From Streptomyces iconiensis (GTDB lineage Bacteria; Actinomycetota; Actinomycetes; Streptomycetales; Streptomycetaceae): a stretch of DNA of 64,000 bases. The notes below the pieces were generated by a model. The model was not told where the DNA came from, searched no databases, and was given only the letters and a program-made list of their open reading frames with translations. Position numbers and translations under genes: made by a program. The stretch is taken from the NCBI RefSeq assembly GCF_028657195.3, contig NZ_JANCPR020000025.1, positions 62,001-126,000 of the forward strand. The letters are read 5' to 3'. Below are positions 16,015-24,071 of this stretch, one piece after another (position 1 is the first letter of the stretch; each line of letters opens with the position of its first letter).

Positions 16015-16279
16015 CGAGAACCTTCCGTACAACAGGTGCTGGTGAGGGGGGAGGGCGGCAGGGTGTGCCCGCCCGCGGCGAGGACGGTTCGCGCAGTGAG
16101 CAGCTCGCCTCGCACGGGTCCTTCGGGGCCGCAGGCGGTCGATCCTCCGGCTCTCCGGACTTCGGAGCGCATGGTCGTCGAGTGGTAACGGGAAGGGTGT
16201 GGCCCACCGGTTGTCCCTGATCGGAGGCCCCTGATCGGTGGTGGACGCACCGGTGATGGATGCACCGGTGGTCGGTGAT

Positions 16280-16307
16280 CGGCGACCTGTGACCGGCGAC
16301 CTGTGAC
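16280..16307. repeat. 14-bp direct repeat x2 in the long leader region
   Basis: CGGCGACCTGTGAC is repeated exactly (16280-16293 and 16294-16307), flanked by further GACCGGCGA/ACCGGTG-type degenerate copies over about 16225-16330. The whole space 16015-17365 is 1.35 kb. Besides this repeat it holds one possible small gene (16442-16702) and the operator/promoter at 16929-16956. Confidence 0.7.
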
Positions 16308-16441
16308 CCGTGACCGGCGAACCGGTGACGGGTAGCCAGTGGCGAGAGGGCCCGGGGGCACCCCGGAGGTGGTCGCGGCCGGGAAGCGTGTCTCCTGGCG
16401 GCCGGCGCCGCGTCACACGCGCACGGGCTGCTGCCCGGCTC

Positions 16442-16702
16442 TCACCAGGGAGGCGGAGCTTGGCTGCGTACTCCTCCCGTGCACGTGTCGGCCCGCTGCC
16501 GGGCGGTGCACGCGCCGCGCCCGGCTTGGCGCCTGGCGTCGTGGGCCGTGCAGCGTGGGGTGAGGTGGCTGGGCGCCTCGGCATTCCTGCCCCGCGTCCT
16601 GCGCCCCGCGGCGGCGCGTGCGAGCCCGGCCGCAAGTTCGGTGACGAACATACCGACGAGGGCGGGGGTTTCGGGGAGCGGTGGTGTGCTGGCCTCTTCC
16701 AT
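16442..16702 (-). CDS. Possible small protein (86 residues), unknown
   Basis: ATG at 16702, preceded at a long distance by GGAAGGAAAAC. The first half (MEEASTPPLPETPALVG, then MFVTELAAGLARAAAGRR) has good high-GC codon use and a predicted amphipathic helix. The second half is Arg/Ala/Cys-rich with less coding character, so the true end is uncertain. It is the first reading frame downstream of the ARE-containing minus-strand promoter at 16929-16956 and precedes the LuxR gene. No homology recognised. It might instead be a non-coding leader. Confidence 0.35.
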   Translation of the reverse strand: MEEASTPPLPETPALVGMFVTELAAGLARAAAGRRTRGRNAEAPSHLTPRCTAHDARRQAGRGACTARQRADTCTGGVRSQAPPPW

Positions 16703-16928
16703 AGGACTCGTTTTCCTTCCGTGGGACGACGGTCGGGGAGTGCGGTACGGGGACCAAGCCGGGGACGGAGTGGGACGGGCGGGCCCGGGTCGGGGCCCGT
16801 GCCCGTGCCGGTTGGCTGAACGGTCAAATACAAGTCAGGAGCATGCCAAGAAATGGTCGCGTGTCCCCCGTCGCCGTTCGAACTCGGTACGTACTGCGTG
16901 GCTATGGCATCGGTATCTACGACGGCTG

Positions 16929-16956
16929 AGAATACCGTCCATATGGTTTGTTTCAA
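16929..16956 (-). promoter_or_regulatory. Minus-strand promoter with ARE-like palindrome
   Basis: Read on the minus strand, TTGAAA (16956-16951), 16 bases, then TATTCT (16934-16929) forms a good promoter. The spacer contains the palindrome AACAAACC-ATATGGAC-GGTATTC. Its ACC-N8-GGT core has the same spacing as the two other operators in the window (5352, 7508), and the -10 TATTCT is identical to that of the AfsA promoter. It would put a leader RNA or small gene, and possibly the LuxR regulator about 0.9 kb away, under GBL-receptor control. Confidence 0.6.
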
Positions 16957-17365
16957 GGGGGACTTGAGCCGCCTTCGGCACCTGGCGAAGGTCGCCGCAG
17001 GTCCGCGGGGTGACACCCCGTGCCAACTGACCCGACGTTGCCACCGGTCCCGTGGAAATGAACCAACAGCCGCCGAGCCAGCGTGAGTTGACGCGCCGGT
17101 GACATTCGCCTGACACCCGTATGCCGTCCCTGACGCGGCGCGTCAGCACTTGACCGTTACCTGAGAGGGGAGGTCTTGGAATGCGGCGGCCCGCCGAAGA
17201 AGCTGATGACTAGCTTCCGATGTGGTGTCTTCACCACTCGGCCGGCACGCGGCCCGGCCGCCCGGCGTGTACGCACCGCCGTGGTCCCCGGCCGCTCCGC
17301 CCGCCTCGGCCCGCCGCATTCCGGCGCGTGACAGGCGCGGCTTCCCCGATGCCAAGGAGAGGAAC

Positions 17366-18835
17366 ATGGACGCTGCTGTCATCGTCATTGGAGCAGGCCC
17401 CGCCGGACTGACGCTCGCGGGAGAGCTGCGGCTCGCGGGCGTCGGTGTCATCGTGCTGGAACGGCTCGCGGAGCGCACGGGCGAGTCGCGGGGCCTCGGT
17501 TTCACCGCGCGCACCATGGAGGTCTTCGACCAGCGGGGCCTGCTCTCGCGGTTCGGAGACGTGGACATCGACACCCGCGGTCACTTCGGCGGGCTCCCCG
17601 TGGACTTCGGGGTGCTCGAAGGGGCGCACCAGGCAGCCAAGACCGTCCCCCAGTCGGCCACCGAGGCCGTGCTGGAGGGATGGGCGCGCGAACTGGGCGC
17701 CGACATCCGGCGCGGTCACGAGGTCTTCGACCTCACCCAGGACGCCGGACACATTCAGGTCACCGTCCGCACGCCGCACGGCGTCGAGACGCTCACCGGC
17801 AGCTACCTGGTGGGCTGTGACGGCGGTCGCAGCATGGTGCGCAAGCGCTGCGGCTTCGACTTCCCCGGCACGGCGGCCAGCATGGAGATGTTCCTCGCCG
17901 ACGTGAAGGGCGTCAGCCTCCAGCCCCGCATGATCGGCGAGACCCTCCCCGGCGGCATGGTCATGGTCGGCCCGCTCCCCGGAGGCGTCACCCGGCTCAT
18001 CGTGTGCGAGCGGGGCACCCCGCCGCAGCGCAGGGAGGCGCCGCCGAGCTGGGAGGAGGTGGCCACCGCCTGGAAGAGGCTGACGGGCGACGACATCTCG
18101 CACGCGGAACCCGTGTGGCTCTCCTCGTTCGGTGACGCGACCCGGCAGGTCACCGAGTACAGGCGAGGGCGCGTCCTGCTGGCCGGTGACGCGGCGCACA
18201 TCCATCTCCCGGCGGGCGGCCAGGGGATGAACACCAGCATCCAGGACGCCGTCAACCTCGGCTGGAAGCTCGCCTCCGTGGTGCACGGCAGGGCCTCCGA
18301 AGCGCTGCTCGACACCTACCACCAGGAGCGGCACCCGGTGGGCGAACGGCTGCTGATGAACACGCGGGCCCAGGGGATGCTGTTCCTCTCCGGGCCCGAG
18401 GTGCAGCCGCTGCGCGACGTGGTCACCGAACTCATCGGCTACGAGGACGTCAGCCGCCACCTGGCCGGCATGGTCAGCGGCCTGGAGATCCGCTACGACC
18501 TGGAGGGCGGCGGCCACCCGCTGCTCGGGCTGCGCATGCCGGGCGTACGGCTGACCGGGGCCACCCGGCACGCCACGGCTGCCGAGGCGCTGCGCAGCGG
18601 CCGGGGTGTGCTGTTCGACCTCGACGACAACCCCGTACTGCGCCGCAGGGCCGAACCGTGGAGCGACCGCGTCGACATCGTCACCGCCAGGCCCGAACTC
18701 CCCGGCGAGAGCGCCGCTTTGCGGGACACGGCAGCCGTGCTGGTACGCCCCGACGGACATGTCGCCTGGGCCGCGCCCGGCACCCACAGGGACCTGCCGA
18801 GCTGCCTGAACCGCTGGTTCGGGCCCGGCCGCTGA
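17366..18835 (+). CDS. FAD-dependent aromatic polyketide oxygenase, UrdE/PgaE/LanE type
   Basis: 489 residues from the ATG at 17366, with AAGGAGAGG upstream. Domains are those of class A flavoprotein hydroxylases: VIVIGAGPAGLTLAGELRL (dinucleotide loop, 5-24), YLVGCDGGRSMVRKRCGFDF (DG motif), and LLAGDAAHIHLPAGGQGMN near 274 (GD motif, FAD ribityl binding). The C-terminal thioredoxin-like tail ends WAAPGTHRDLPSCLNRWFG. As first gene before a TcmI-type cyclase and minimal PKS it matches the E gene of angucycline clusters, which hydroxylates the benz[a]anthracene core (C-12, and C-12b in some). It starts the E-F-A-B-C-D-L-M-V order. Confidence 0.9.
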   Translation: MDAAVIVIGAGPAGLTLAGELRLAGVGVIVLERLAERTGESRGLGFTARTMEVFDQRGLLSRFGDVDIDTRGHFGGLPVDFGVLEGAHQAAKTVPQSATEAVLEGWARELGADIRRGHEVFDLTQDAGHIQVTVRTPHGVETLTGSYLVGCDGGRSMVRKRCGFDFPGTAASMEMFLADVKGVSLQPRMIGETLPGGMVMVGPLPGGVTRLIVCERGTPPQRREAPPSWEEVATAWKRLTGDDISHAEPVWLSSFGDATRQVTEYRRGRVLLAGDAAHIHLPAGGQGMNTSIQDAVNLGWKLASVVHGRASEALLDTYHQERHPVGERLLMNTRAQGMLFLSGPEVQPLRDVVTELIGYEDVSRHLAGMVSGLEIRYDLEGGGHPLLGLRMPGVRLTGATRHATAAEALRSGRGVLFDLDDNPVLRRRAEPWSDRVDIVTARPELPGESAALRDTAAVLVRPDGHVAWAAPGTHRDLPSCLNRWFGPGR

Positions 18836-18996
18836 ACCCGCGGCCGGCCGCCGGGTCAGCTCCCGGTTCCGCCCCCCGGTTCCGCCCCCTGTTTCCGCAC
18901 CCCCGTCCCGCACCCCTGCCCCGTACCCACCGTCCCGCACCCCTGGCCCGTCACAGGGCGCGCGGCGCGGGCCCGTACCCGAGAGGACGACCGAGC

Positions 18997-19320
18997 ATGC
19001 ACAGCACCCTGATCGTGGCGCGGATGCGGCCGGCGGACGCCGAGAGCGTCGCCGGTCTCTTCGACGCCTTCGACCGCACCGAGATGCCCCAGCTGATGGG
19101 CACCAGGCGGCGCCAGCTCTTCTCCTACCGAGGGCTGTACTTCCATCTCCAGGACTTCGACGACGCGGAGGGCGGACAGCGCATCGAGGACGCCAAGAGC
19201 GATCCCCGTTTCGTGCGGATCAGCGACGACCTGAAGCCGTTCATCGAGGCGTACGACCCGGCCACCTGGCGCTCGCCCGCCGACGCCATGGCGCGGCGCT
19301 TCTACACCTGGGGGGAATGA
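18997..19320 (+). CDS. TcmI-family polyketide cyclase (UrdF/LanF/JadI type)
   Basis: 107 residues from the ATG at 18997, with GAGAGGA upstream. MHSTLIVARMRPADAESVA, LMGTRRRQLFSYRGLYFHL and DPRFVRISDDLKPFI are the three blocks of the TcmI/SnoaF-type ferredoxin-fold cyclases. In angucycline pathways this protein closes the angular fourth ring after the aromatase has shaped the first rings. It ends in an ATGA overlap with KS-alpha, so it is translationally coupled to the minimal PKS. Confidence 0.92.
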   Translation: MHSTLIVARMRPADAESVAGLFDAFDRTEMPQLMGTRRRQLFSYRGLYFHLQDFDDAEGGQRIEDAKSDPRFVRISDDLKPFIEAYDPATWRSPADAMARRFYTWGE

Positions 19321-20606
19321 CCGTGGCGGGAAGACGAGTCGCCCTCACGGGCATCGGCGTGCTGGCGCCCGGTGGGATCGGAAGCAAACGCTTCTGGGAC
19401 CTGCTCGCCGACGGCCGCACGGCCACCCGGCGCATCACCTTCTTCGACCCCACGCCCTTCAGGTCCCAGGTCGCCGCGCAGATCGACTTCGACCCGGCGG
19501 AACACGGGCTCGGCCCCCAGGACGTGCGCCGCATGGACCGCGCGGCCCAACTCGCCGTCGTCGCGGCCCGCGAGGCGCTGGAGGACAGCGGCATCGGCGT
19601 CGGCAGCGGGCCGGGGTCGGCCGATCCGCACCGTACGGGCGTCACCGTCGGCAGCGCCGTCGGCGCGACCATGGGCCTGGACCAGGAGTACCGCGTCGTG
19701 AGCGACGGGGGGACCCTCGAACTCGTCGATCACACCTACGCCGTGCCGCACCTCTACGGCTACCTCGTGCCCTCTTCGTTCGCCGCCGAGGTCGCCTGGG
19801 CTGCCGGTGCCGAGGGGCCGGCGACGGTGGTCTCCACGGGCTGCACCTCCGGTATCGACGCCGTCGGCCACGCGGCCGAGGTCATCAGGGAGGGCTCGGC
19901 CGACGTGATGGTCGCCGGTGCGACGGACGCGCCGATCTCGCCGATCACCATGGCCTGCTTCGACGCGATCAAGGCCACCACCCCGCGCCGTGACGAGCCC
20001 GAGTGCGCCTCGCGGCCCTTCGACGGCACCCGCAACGGCTTCGTCCTGGGGGAGGGTTCGGCCTTCTTCGTCCTGGAGGAGCTGGACTCGGCCAGGCGGC
20101 GCGGCGCGCATGTCTACGCCGAACTCGCCGGATACGCGACCCGCAGCAACGCCTACCACATGACGGGGCTGCGTCCCGATGGCGCCGAGATGGCCGAGGC
20201 GATCCGCAGCGCGCTCGGCCAGGCCCGTACGGCGGCCGACCGTATCGACTACGTCAACGCGCACGGCTCCGGCACCAAGCAGAACGACAGGCACGAGACG
20301 GCCGCCTTCAAGAAGAGCCTGGGCGCTCACGCGTACGACGTCCCCGTCAGCTCCATCAAGTCGATGGTCGGGCACTCGCTCGGCGCCATCGGTTCCATCG
20401 AGATCGCCGCCTGCGCCCTGGCCATGGAGCACCACGTGATCCCGCCCACCGCGAATCTGCGCACTCCCGATCCGGAATGCGACCTGGACTACGTTCCGCT
20501 GACCGCGCGGGAGCGGCGCACCGACACCGTGCTGACGGTGGGGAGCGGCTTCGGCGGCTTCCAGAGCGCCATGGTCCTCGCCCGTCCCGACAGGGACGCC
20601 GAGTGA
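19317..20606 (+). CDS. Type II PKS ketosynthase alpha subunit
   Basis: 429 residues; ATG inside the stop of the cyclase. The catalytic triad is complete: Cys176 in VVSTGCTSGID, His316 in NAHGSGTKQND and His353 in MVGHSLGAIGS. The length and the VGSAVGATMGLDQEY entrance region are those of KS-alpha subunits. With KS-beta and ACP it assembles the poly-beta-ketone chain (a decaketide in angucyclines) from malonyl-CoA in the cytoplasm. The stop overlaps the KS-beta GTG start by four bases, giving equal synthesis of the heterodimer. Confidence 0.97.
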   Translation: MTVAGRRVALTGIGVLAPGGIGSKRFWDLLADGRTATRRITFFDPTPFRSQVAAQIDFDPAEHGLGPQDVRRMDRAAQLAVVAAREALEDSGIGVGSGPGSADPHRTGVTVGSAVGATMGLDQEYRVVSDGGTLELVDHTYAVPHLYGYLVPSSFAAEVAWAAGAEGPATVVSTGCTSGIDAVGHAAEVIREGSADVMVAGATDAPISPITMACFDAIKATTPRRDEPECASRPFDGTRNGFVLGEGSAFFVLEELDSARRRGAHVYAELAGYATRSNAYHMTGLRPDGAEMAEAIRSALGQARTAADRIDYVNAHGSGTKQNDRHETAAFKKSLGAHAYDVPVSSIKSMVGHSLGAIGSIEIAACALAMEHHVIPPTANLRTPDPECDLDYVPLTARERRTDTVLTVGSGFGGFQSAMVLARPDRDAE

Positions 20607-21820
20607 GGTCCGCCGCGGTCATCACGGGAATCGGCGTCATGGCCCCCAACGGCCTGGGAACCAGGGACTTCTGGGACGCCACACGCGTCGGCAGGAGCGG
20701 TATCGGCCGGGTCACCCGCTTCGATCCCACTCCGTACCCGACCAGGCTGGCGGGCGAGGTGCCCGGGTTCACCGCGGCCGACCACCTGCCCAGCAGGCTG
20801 CTGCCGCAGACCGACCACATGACGCGGATGGCGCTCGTGGCTGCCGACTGGGCGCTCCAGGACGCGGGGGTCGATCCCGGGGAACTGCCCGCCTTCGACA
20901 TGGGAGTGGTGACGGCCAGCGCCGCCGGTGGCTTCGAGTTCGGCCAGAACGAGCTGCGCAAGCTGTGGAGCAGGGGCAGCCAGCACGTGAGCGCCTACCA
21001 GTCCTTCGCCTGGTTCTACGCCGTCAACAGCGGCCAGATCTCCATCCGCCATGGGCTCAAGGGCCCCAGCGGCGTCGTCGTCAGCGACCAGGCCGGCGGC
21101 CTCGACGCGCTCGGCCAGGCACGGCGCCAGATACGCAACGGCACCCCGCTGGTCATCTCGGGTGCCGTGGACTCGGCCATCTGCCCCTGGGGCTGGGTCG
21201 CCCAGCTCGCCGGTGGCCGGCTCAGCGAGGGCGAGGACCCCGGGACCGCCTACGTGCCGTTCGACGCGCGCGCCGCGGGACATGTACCCGGCGAGGGCGG
21301 CGCCATCCTCGTGCTGGAGGACGCCGCGGCGGCACGGGCCAGGGGCGTGCGCGGATACGGCGAACTGACCGGGTACGCGGCCACGTTCGACCCCAGGCCC
21401 GGCAGCGGACGCGAGAGCGGGCTGCGCCGGGCCGTCGAACTCGCCCTCGCCGACGCGGGCGCCGTGCCCCGGGAGATCGATGTCGTCTTCGCCGACGGAG
21501 CCGCGCTGCCCGAGCACGACCGCGCGGAGGCCGAGGCGCTCAACACCGTCTTCGGCACCGGCAGGGTCCCGGTCACCGTGCCCAAGACCATGACCGGACG
21601 GCTCTACTCCGGCGCCGCGCCCCTGGACGTGGCCACCGCGCTGCTCGCCGCCGCCGAGGGGCTCGTACCGCCCACGGTCCACACCGAGCCCGACCCCAGG
21701 TTCGGGCTCGACCTGGTGACGGAGCAGGCCCGTACGGCCGAGATCAGGACGGCGCTCGTCCTCGCGCGGGGCGCGGGCGGCTTCAACTCGGCCGCCGTGC
21801 TGCGCGTACCGGCGAAGTGA
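20603..21820 (+). CDS. Type II PKS chain-length factor (KS-beta)
   Basis: 405 residues from the GTG at 20603. The KS fold is conserved, but the active-site Cys is replaced by Gln163 in VVVSDQAGGLDALGQ, the decarboxylating signature of chain-length factors. The second conserved region reads VFADGAALPEHD in place of the catalytic His loop. It pairs with KS-alpha to set chain length. Coupled GTGA start. Confidence 0.96.
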   Translation: MRSAAVITGIGVMAPNGLGTRDFWDATRVGRSGIGRVTRFDPTPYPTRLAGEVPGFTAADHLPSRLLPQTDHMTRMALVAADWALQDAGVDPGELPAFDMGVVTASAAGGFEFGQNELRKLWSRGSQHVSAYQSFAWFYAVNSGQISIRHGLKGPSGVVVSDQAGGLDALGQARRQIRNGTPLVISGAVDSAICPWGWVAQLAGGRLSEGEDPGTAYVPFDARAAGHVPGEGGAILVLEDAAAARARGVRGYGELTGYAATFDPRPGSGRESGLRRAVELALADAGAVPREIDVVFADGAALPEHDRAEAEALNTVFGTGRVPVTVPKTMTGRLYSGAAPLDVATALLAAAEGLVPPTVHTEPDPRFGLDLVTEQARTAEIRTALVLARGAGGFNSAAVLRVPAK

Positions 21821-21975
21821 GGCGCCGGGCCCCGGCCGGTTCCGGCCGTGCCCTGCCCTCGTGCCCCCGTTCCGCACCGCCCTCCCGTCTCCCGGGACCT
21901 TCCACTGCTCACTTTCCGCACGCCGGTGGATGCCTCCCGTACCCGCAGTCACCTTCCGTACCAGAGGAGAAGCAC

Positions 21976-22242
21976 ATGCCCGCACAGGAGTTCACGCTGT
22001 CCGACCTGAAGAAGATCCTGCACGAGTCCGCCGGGACAGGTGAGGGCGTCGACCTGGACGCCGACATCCTCGACACCGGCTTCGAGGAACTGGGCTACGA
22101 GTCCCTCGCCCTGCTGGAGACCGGCGGGCGCATCGAACGGGACTGGGGCATCACGCTCGACGACACGGCGCTGACGGACGCCGCGACGCCCCGCGCCCTC
22201 ATCGAGACCGTCAACCGTCACCTGGCCTCGGCCGCGGTGTGA
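21976..22242 (+). CDS. Type II PKS acyl carrier protein
   Basis: 88 residues from the ATG at 21976, after GAGGAGA. Ser43 in ELGYESLALLE is the phosphopantetheine site. FTLSDLKKILHESAG starts helix 1 and DDTALTDAATPRALIETVN is the end of the carrier fold. It carries the growing chain for the KS-alpha/beta pair and should be primed by the Sfp-type enzyme at 6118. Confidence 0.96.
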   Translation: MPAQEFTLSDLKKILHESAGTGEGVDLDADILDTGFEELGYESLALLETGGRIERDWGITLDDTALTDAATPRALIETVNRHLASAAV

Positions 22243-22285
22243 ACGCGCCCCGAGCGACACCACCACCTGACCTGAAGGAGCAGGC

Positions 22286-23071
22286 ATGAGCGCGCACAAC
22301 CAGTCCCTCGCCCTGATCACGGGCGCCACCAGCGGCATCGGCCTGGCCACGGCCCAACTGCTGGGCGAGCGCGGCCACACCGTGTTCATCGGGGCGCGCG
22401 GCGCCGAGAACGTCGCCAGTACCGTCAAGAAGCTCCGCGAGGACGGGATACAGGCCGACGGCACCGTGCTGGACGTCCGCGACGACGCCGCCGTCGCCTC
22501 GTTCGTACGGACCGCCGTCGACCGTTACGGCAGCGTGGACGTTCTGGTCAACAACGCGGGCCGCAGCGGGGGAGGCGTGACGGCCGACGTGCCCGACGCG
22601 CTGTGGCACGACGTGATCGACACCAACCTCCACGGTGTCTTCCGCACCACCCGCGAGGCCCTGAACACCGGCCGTATGCGCCACAAGAGCCGTGGACGCA
22701 TCATCAACATCGCCTCCACAGCGGGGAAGCAGGGCGTCGTACTGGGCGCCCCGTACTCCGCCTCCAAGCACGCCGTCGTCGGCTTCACCAAGGCGCTCGG
22801 CAACGAACTCGCCCCCACCGGGGTCACCGTCAACGCCGTCTGCCCCGGGTACGTCGAGACCCCCATGGCCCAGCGCGTGCGCGCGGGATACGCGGAGGCG
22901 TACGACGCCACCGAGGACGAGATCCTCACCCGCTTCCAGGCGAAGATCCCGCTCGGCCGCTACTCCACACCGCAAGAGGTCGCGGGCCTCGTCGGCTACC
23001 TCGTCACCGACGCGGCTGCCTCCATCACCGCGCAGGCACTGAACGTCTGCGGCGGCCTCGGCAACTTCTGA
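22286..23071 (+). CDS. Polyketide C-9 ketoreductase (ActIII-like SDR)
   Basis: 261 residues from the ATG at 22286, with GAAGGAG upstream. SDR motifs are ALITGATSGIGLATAQ, LVNNAGRSGGG, IINIASTAGKQG (Ser) and YSASKHAVVGF (Tyr/Lys). PGYVETPMAQRVRAGY is the lid region typical of polyketide ketoreductases. It reduces the C-9 carbonyl of the nascent chain, which directs the first ring closure. Its place after the ACP matches urdD/lanD/pgaD. Confidence 0.95.
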   Translation: MSAHNQSLALITGATSGIGLATAQLLGERGHTVFIGARGAENVASTVKKLREDGIQADGTVLDVRDDAAVASFVRTAVDRYGSVDVLVNNAGRSGGGVTADVPDALWHDVIDTNLHGVFRTTREALNTGRMRHKSRGRIINIASTAGKQGVVLGAPYSASKHAVVGFTKALGNELAPTGVTVNAVCPGYVETPMAQRVRAGYAEAYDATEDEILTRFQAKIPLGRYSTPQEVAGLVGYLVTDAAASITAQALNVCGGLGNF

Positions 23072-23124
23072 CCGGCCCGCCGACACCTTCTGACCGGCTC
23101 CGACAGAGAGTGAGAAGAAGCGCC

Positions 23125-24069
23125 ATGCCGCAGTTCCCACAGCGCGAGGTCGAGCACGAGATCGACATCACGGCACCGGCCGACACCGTCTACCGCCTTC
23201 TCGCCGAGGTGACCAACTGGCCCCGGATCTTCCCCCCGACCCTCCACGTCGACCACCTGGAGCGAGGCGCGACCACCGAACGCATCCGCATCTGGGCCAC
23301 GGCCAACGGCCAGGCCAAGAACTGGACCTCACACCGCGAACTCGACCCCGGGACACGGCGGATCGGCTTCCGCCAGGAGGTCACCTCACCACCCGTCGCC
23401 GCCATGGGCGGCACATGGATCATCGAGGAGCCCGCACCCGGCACCTCCCGCGTGCGGCTCCTCCACCACTACAGGGCCGTCGGCGACGACCCCGCCAAGC
23501 TGGAGTGGATCGACCGCGCCGTCGACGAGAACTCCCGCTCCGAACTGGCCGCACTCAAGGTCAACGTGGAGAAGGCGCACGCGGCTGAGGAGATGACCTT
23601 CTCCTTCGAGGACAGCGTCACCGTCGCCGGCTCGGCCAAGGACGTCTACGACTTCATCAACGACGCCCACCTGTGGGACCAGCGGCTGCCGCACGTGGCC
23701 CGCGTCAGCTGCGAGGAGGACATTCCCGGCCTCCAGACCCTGGAGATGGACACCCGGGCCAAGGACGGCACCACCCACACCACCAAGTCCTACCGCGTGT
23801 GCTTCCCGCACCACACCATCGCCTACAAACAGGTCACGCTCCCCGCCCTGATGACCCTGCACACCGGCCGCTGGACCTTCCACGAGGAGAACGGCCTGGT
23901 CACCGCCGTCTCCCAGCACACCGTCACCCTCAACGCCGACAACATCGGCAAGGTCCTCGGCGAAGGCGCCACGACGGCCGAAGCGCGGCGCTACGTGCAC
24001 ACGGCCCTGAGCACCAACAGCCGCGCGACGCTGGGCCACGCGAAGGACTTCGCCGAGGCCGGGAGCTAG
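23125..24069 (+). CDS. Di-domain aromatase/cyclase (UrdL/LanL type)
   Basis: 314 residues from the ATG at 23125, with GAGAAGAAG upstream. Two START/SRPBCC domains follow each other. The first (about 5-145) begins EVEHEIDITAPADTVYRLLA and has NWPRIFPPTLHV. The second (about 155-310) begins FSFEDSVTVAGSAKDVYDFI with HLWDQRLPHVARV. Such di-domain enzymes aromatise and cyclise the first ring of C-9 reduced chains. They are standard in angucycline and anthracycline clusters. Confidence 0.95.
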   Translation: MPQFPQREVEHEIDITAPADTVYRLLAEVTNWPRIFPPTLHVDHLERGATTERIRIWATANGQAKNWTSHRELDPGTRRIGFRQEVTSPPVAAMGGTWIIEEPAPGTSRVRLLHHYRAVGDDPAKLEWIDRAVDENSRSELAALKVNVEKAHAAEEMTFSFEDSVTVAGSAKDVYDFINDAHLWDQRLPHVARVSCEEDIPGLQTLEMDTRAKDGTTHTTKSYRVCFPHHTIAYKQVTLPALMTLHTGRWTFHEENGLVTAVSQHTVTLNADNIGKVLGEGATTAEARRYVHTALSTNSRATLGHAKDFAEAGS

Positions 24070-24071
24070 CC

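Noticed and set aside
16413..16757. 114-codon minus-strand frame overlapping the possible small gene
   Set aside because: Arg/Thr/Pro-rich with poor codon bias. The alternative frame from 16702 has a better N-terminal half.
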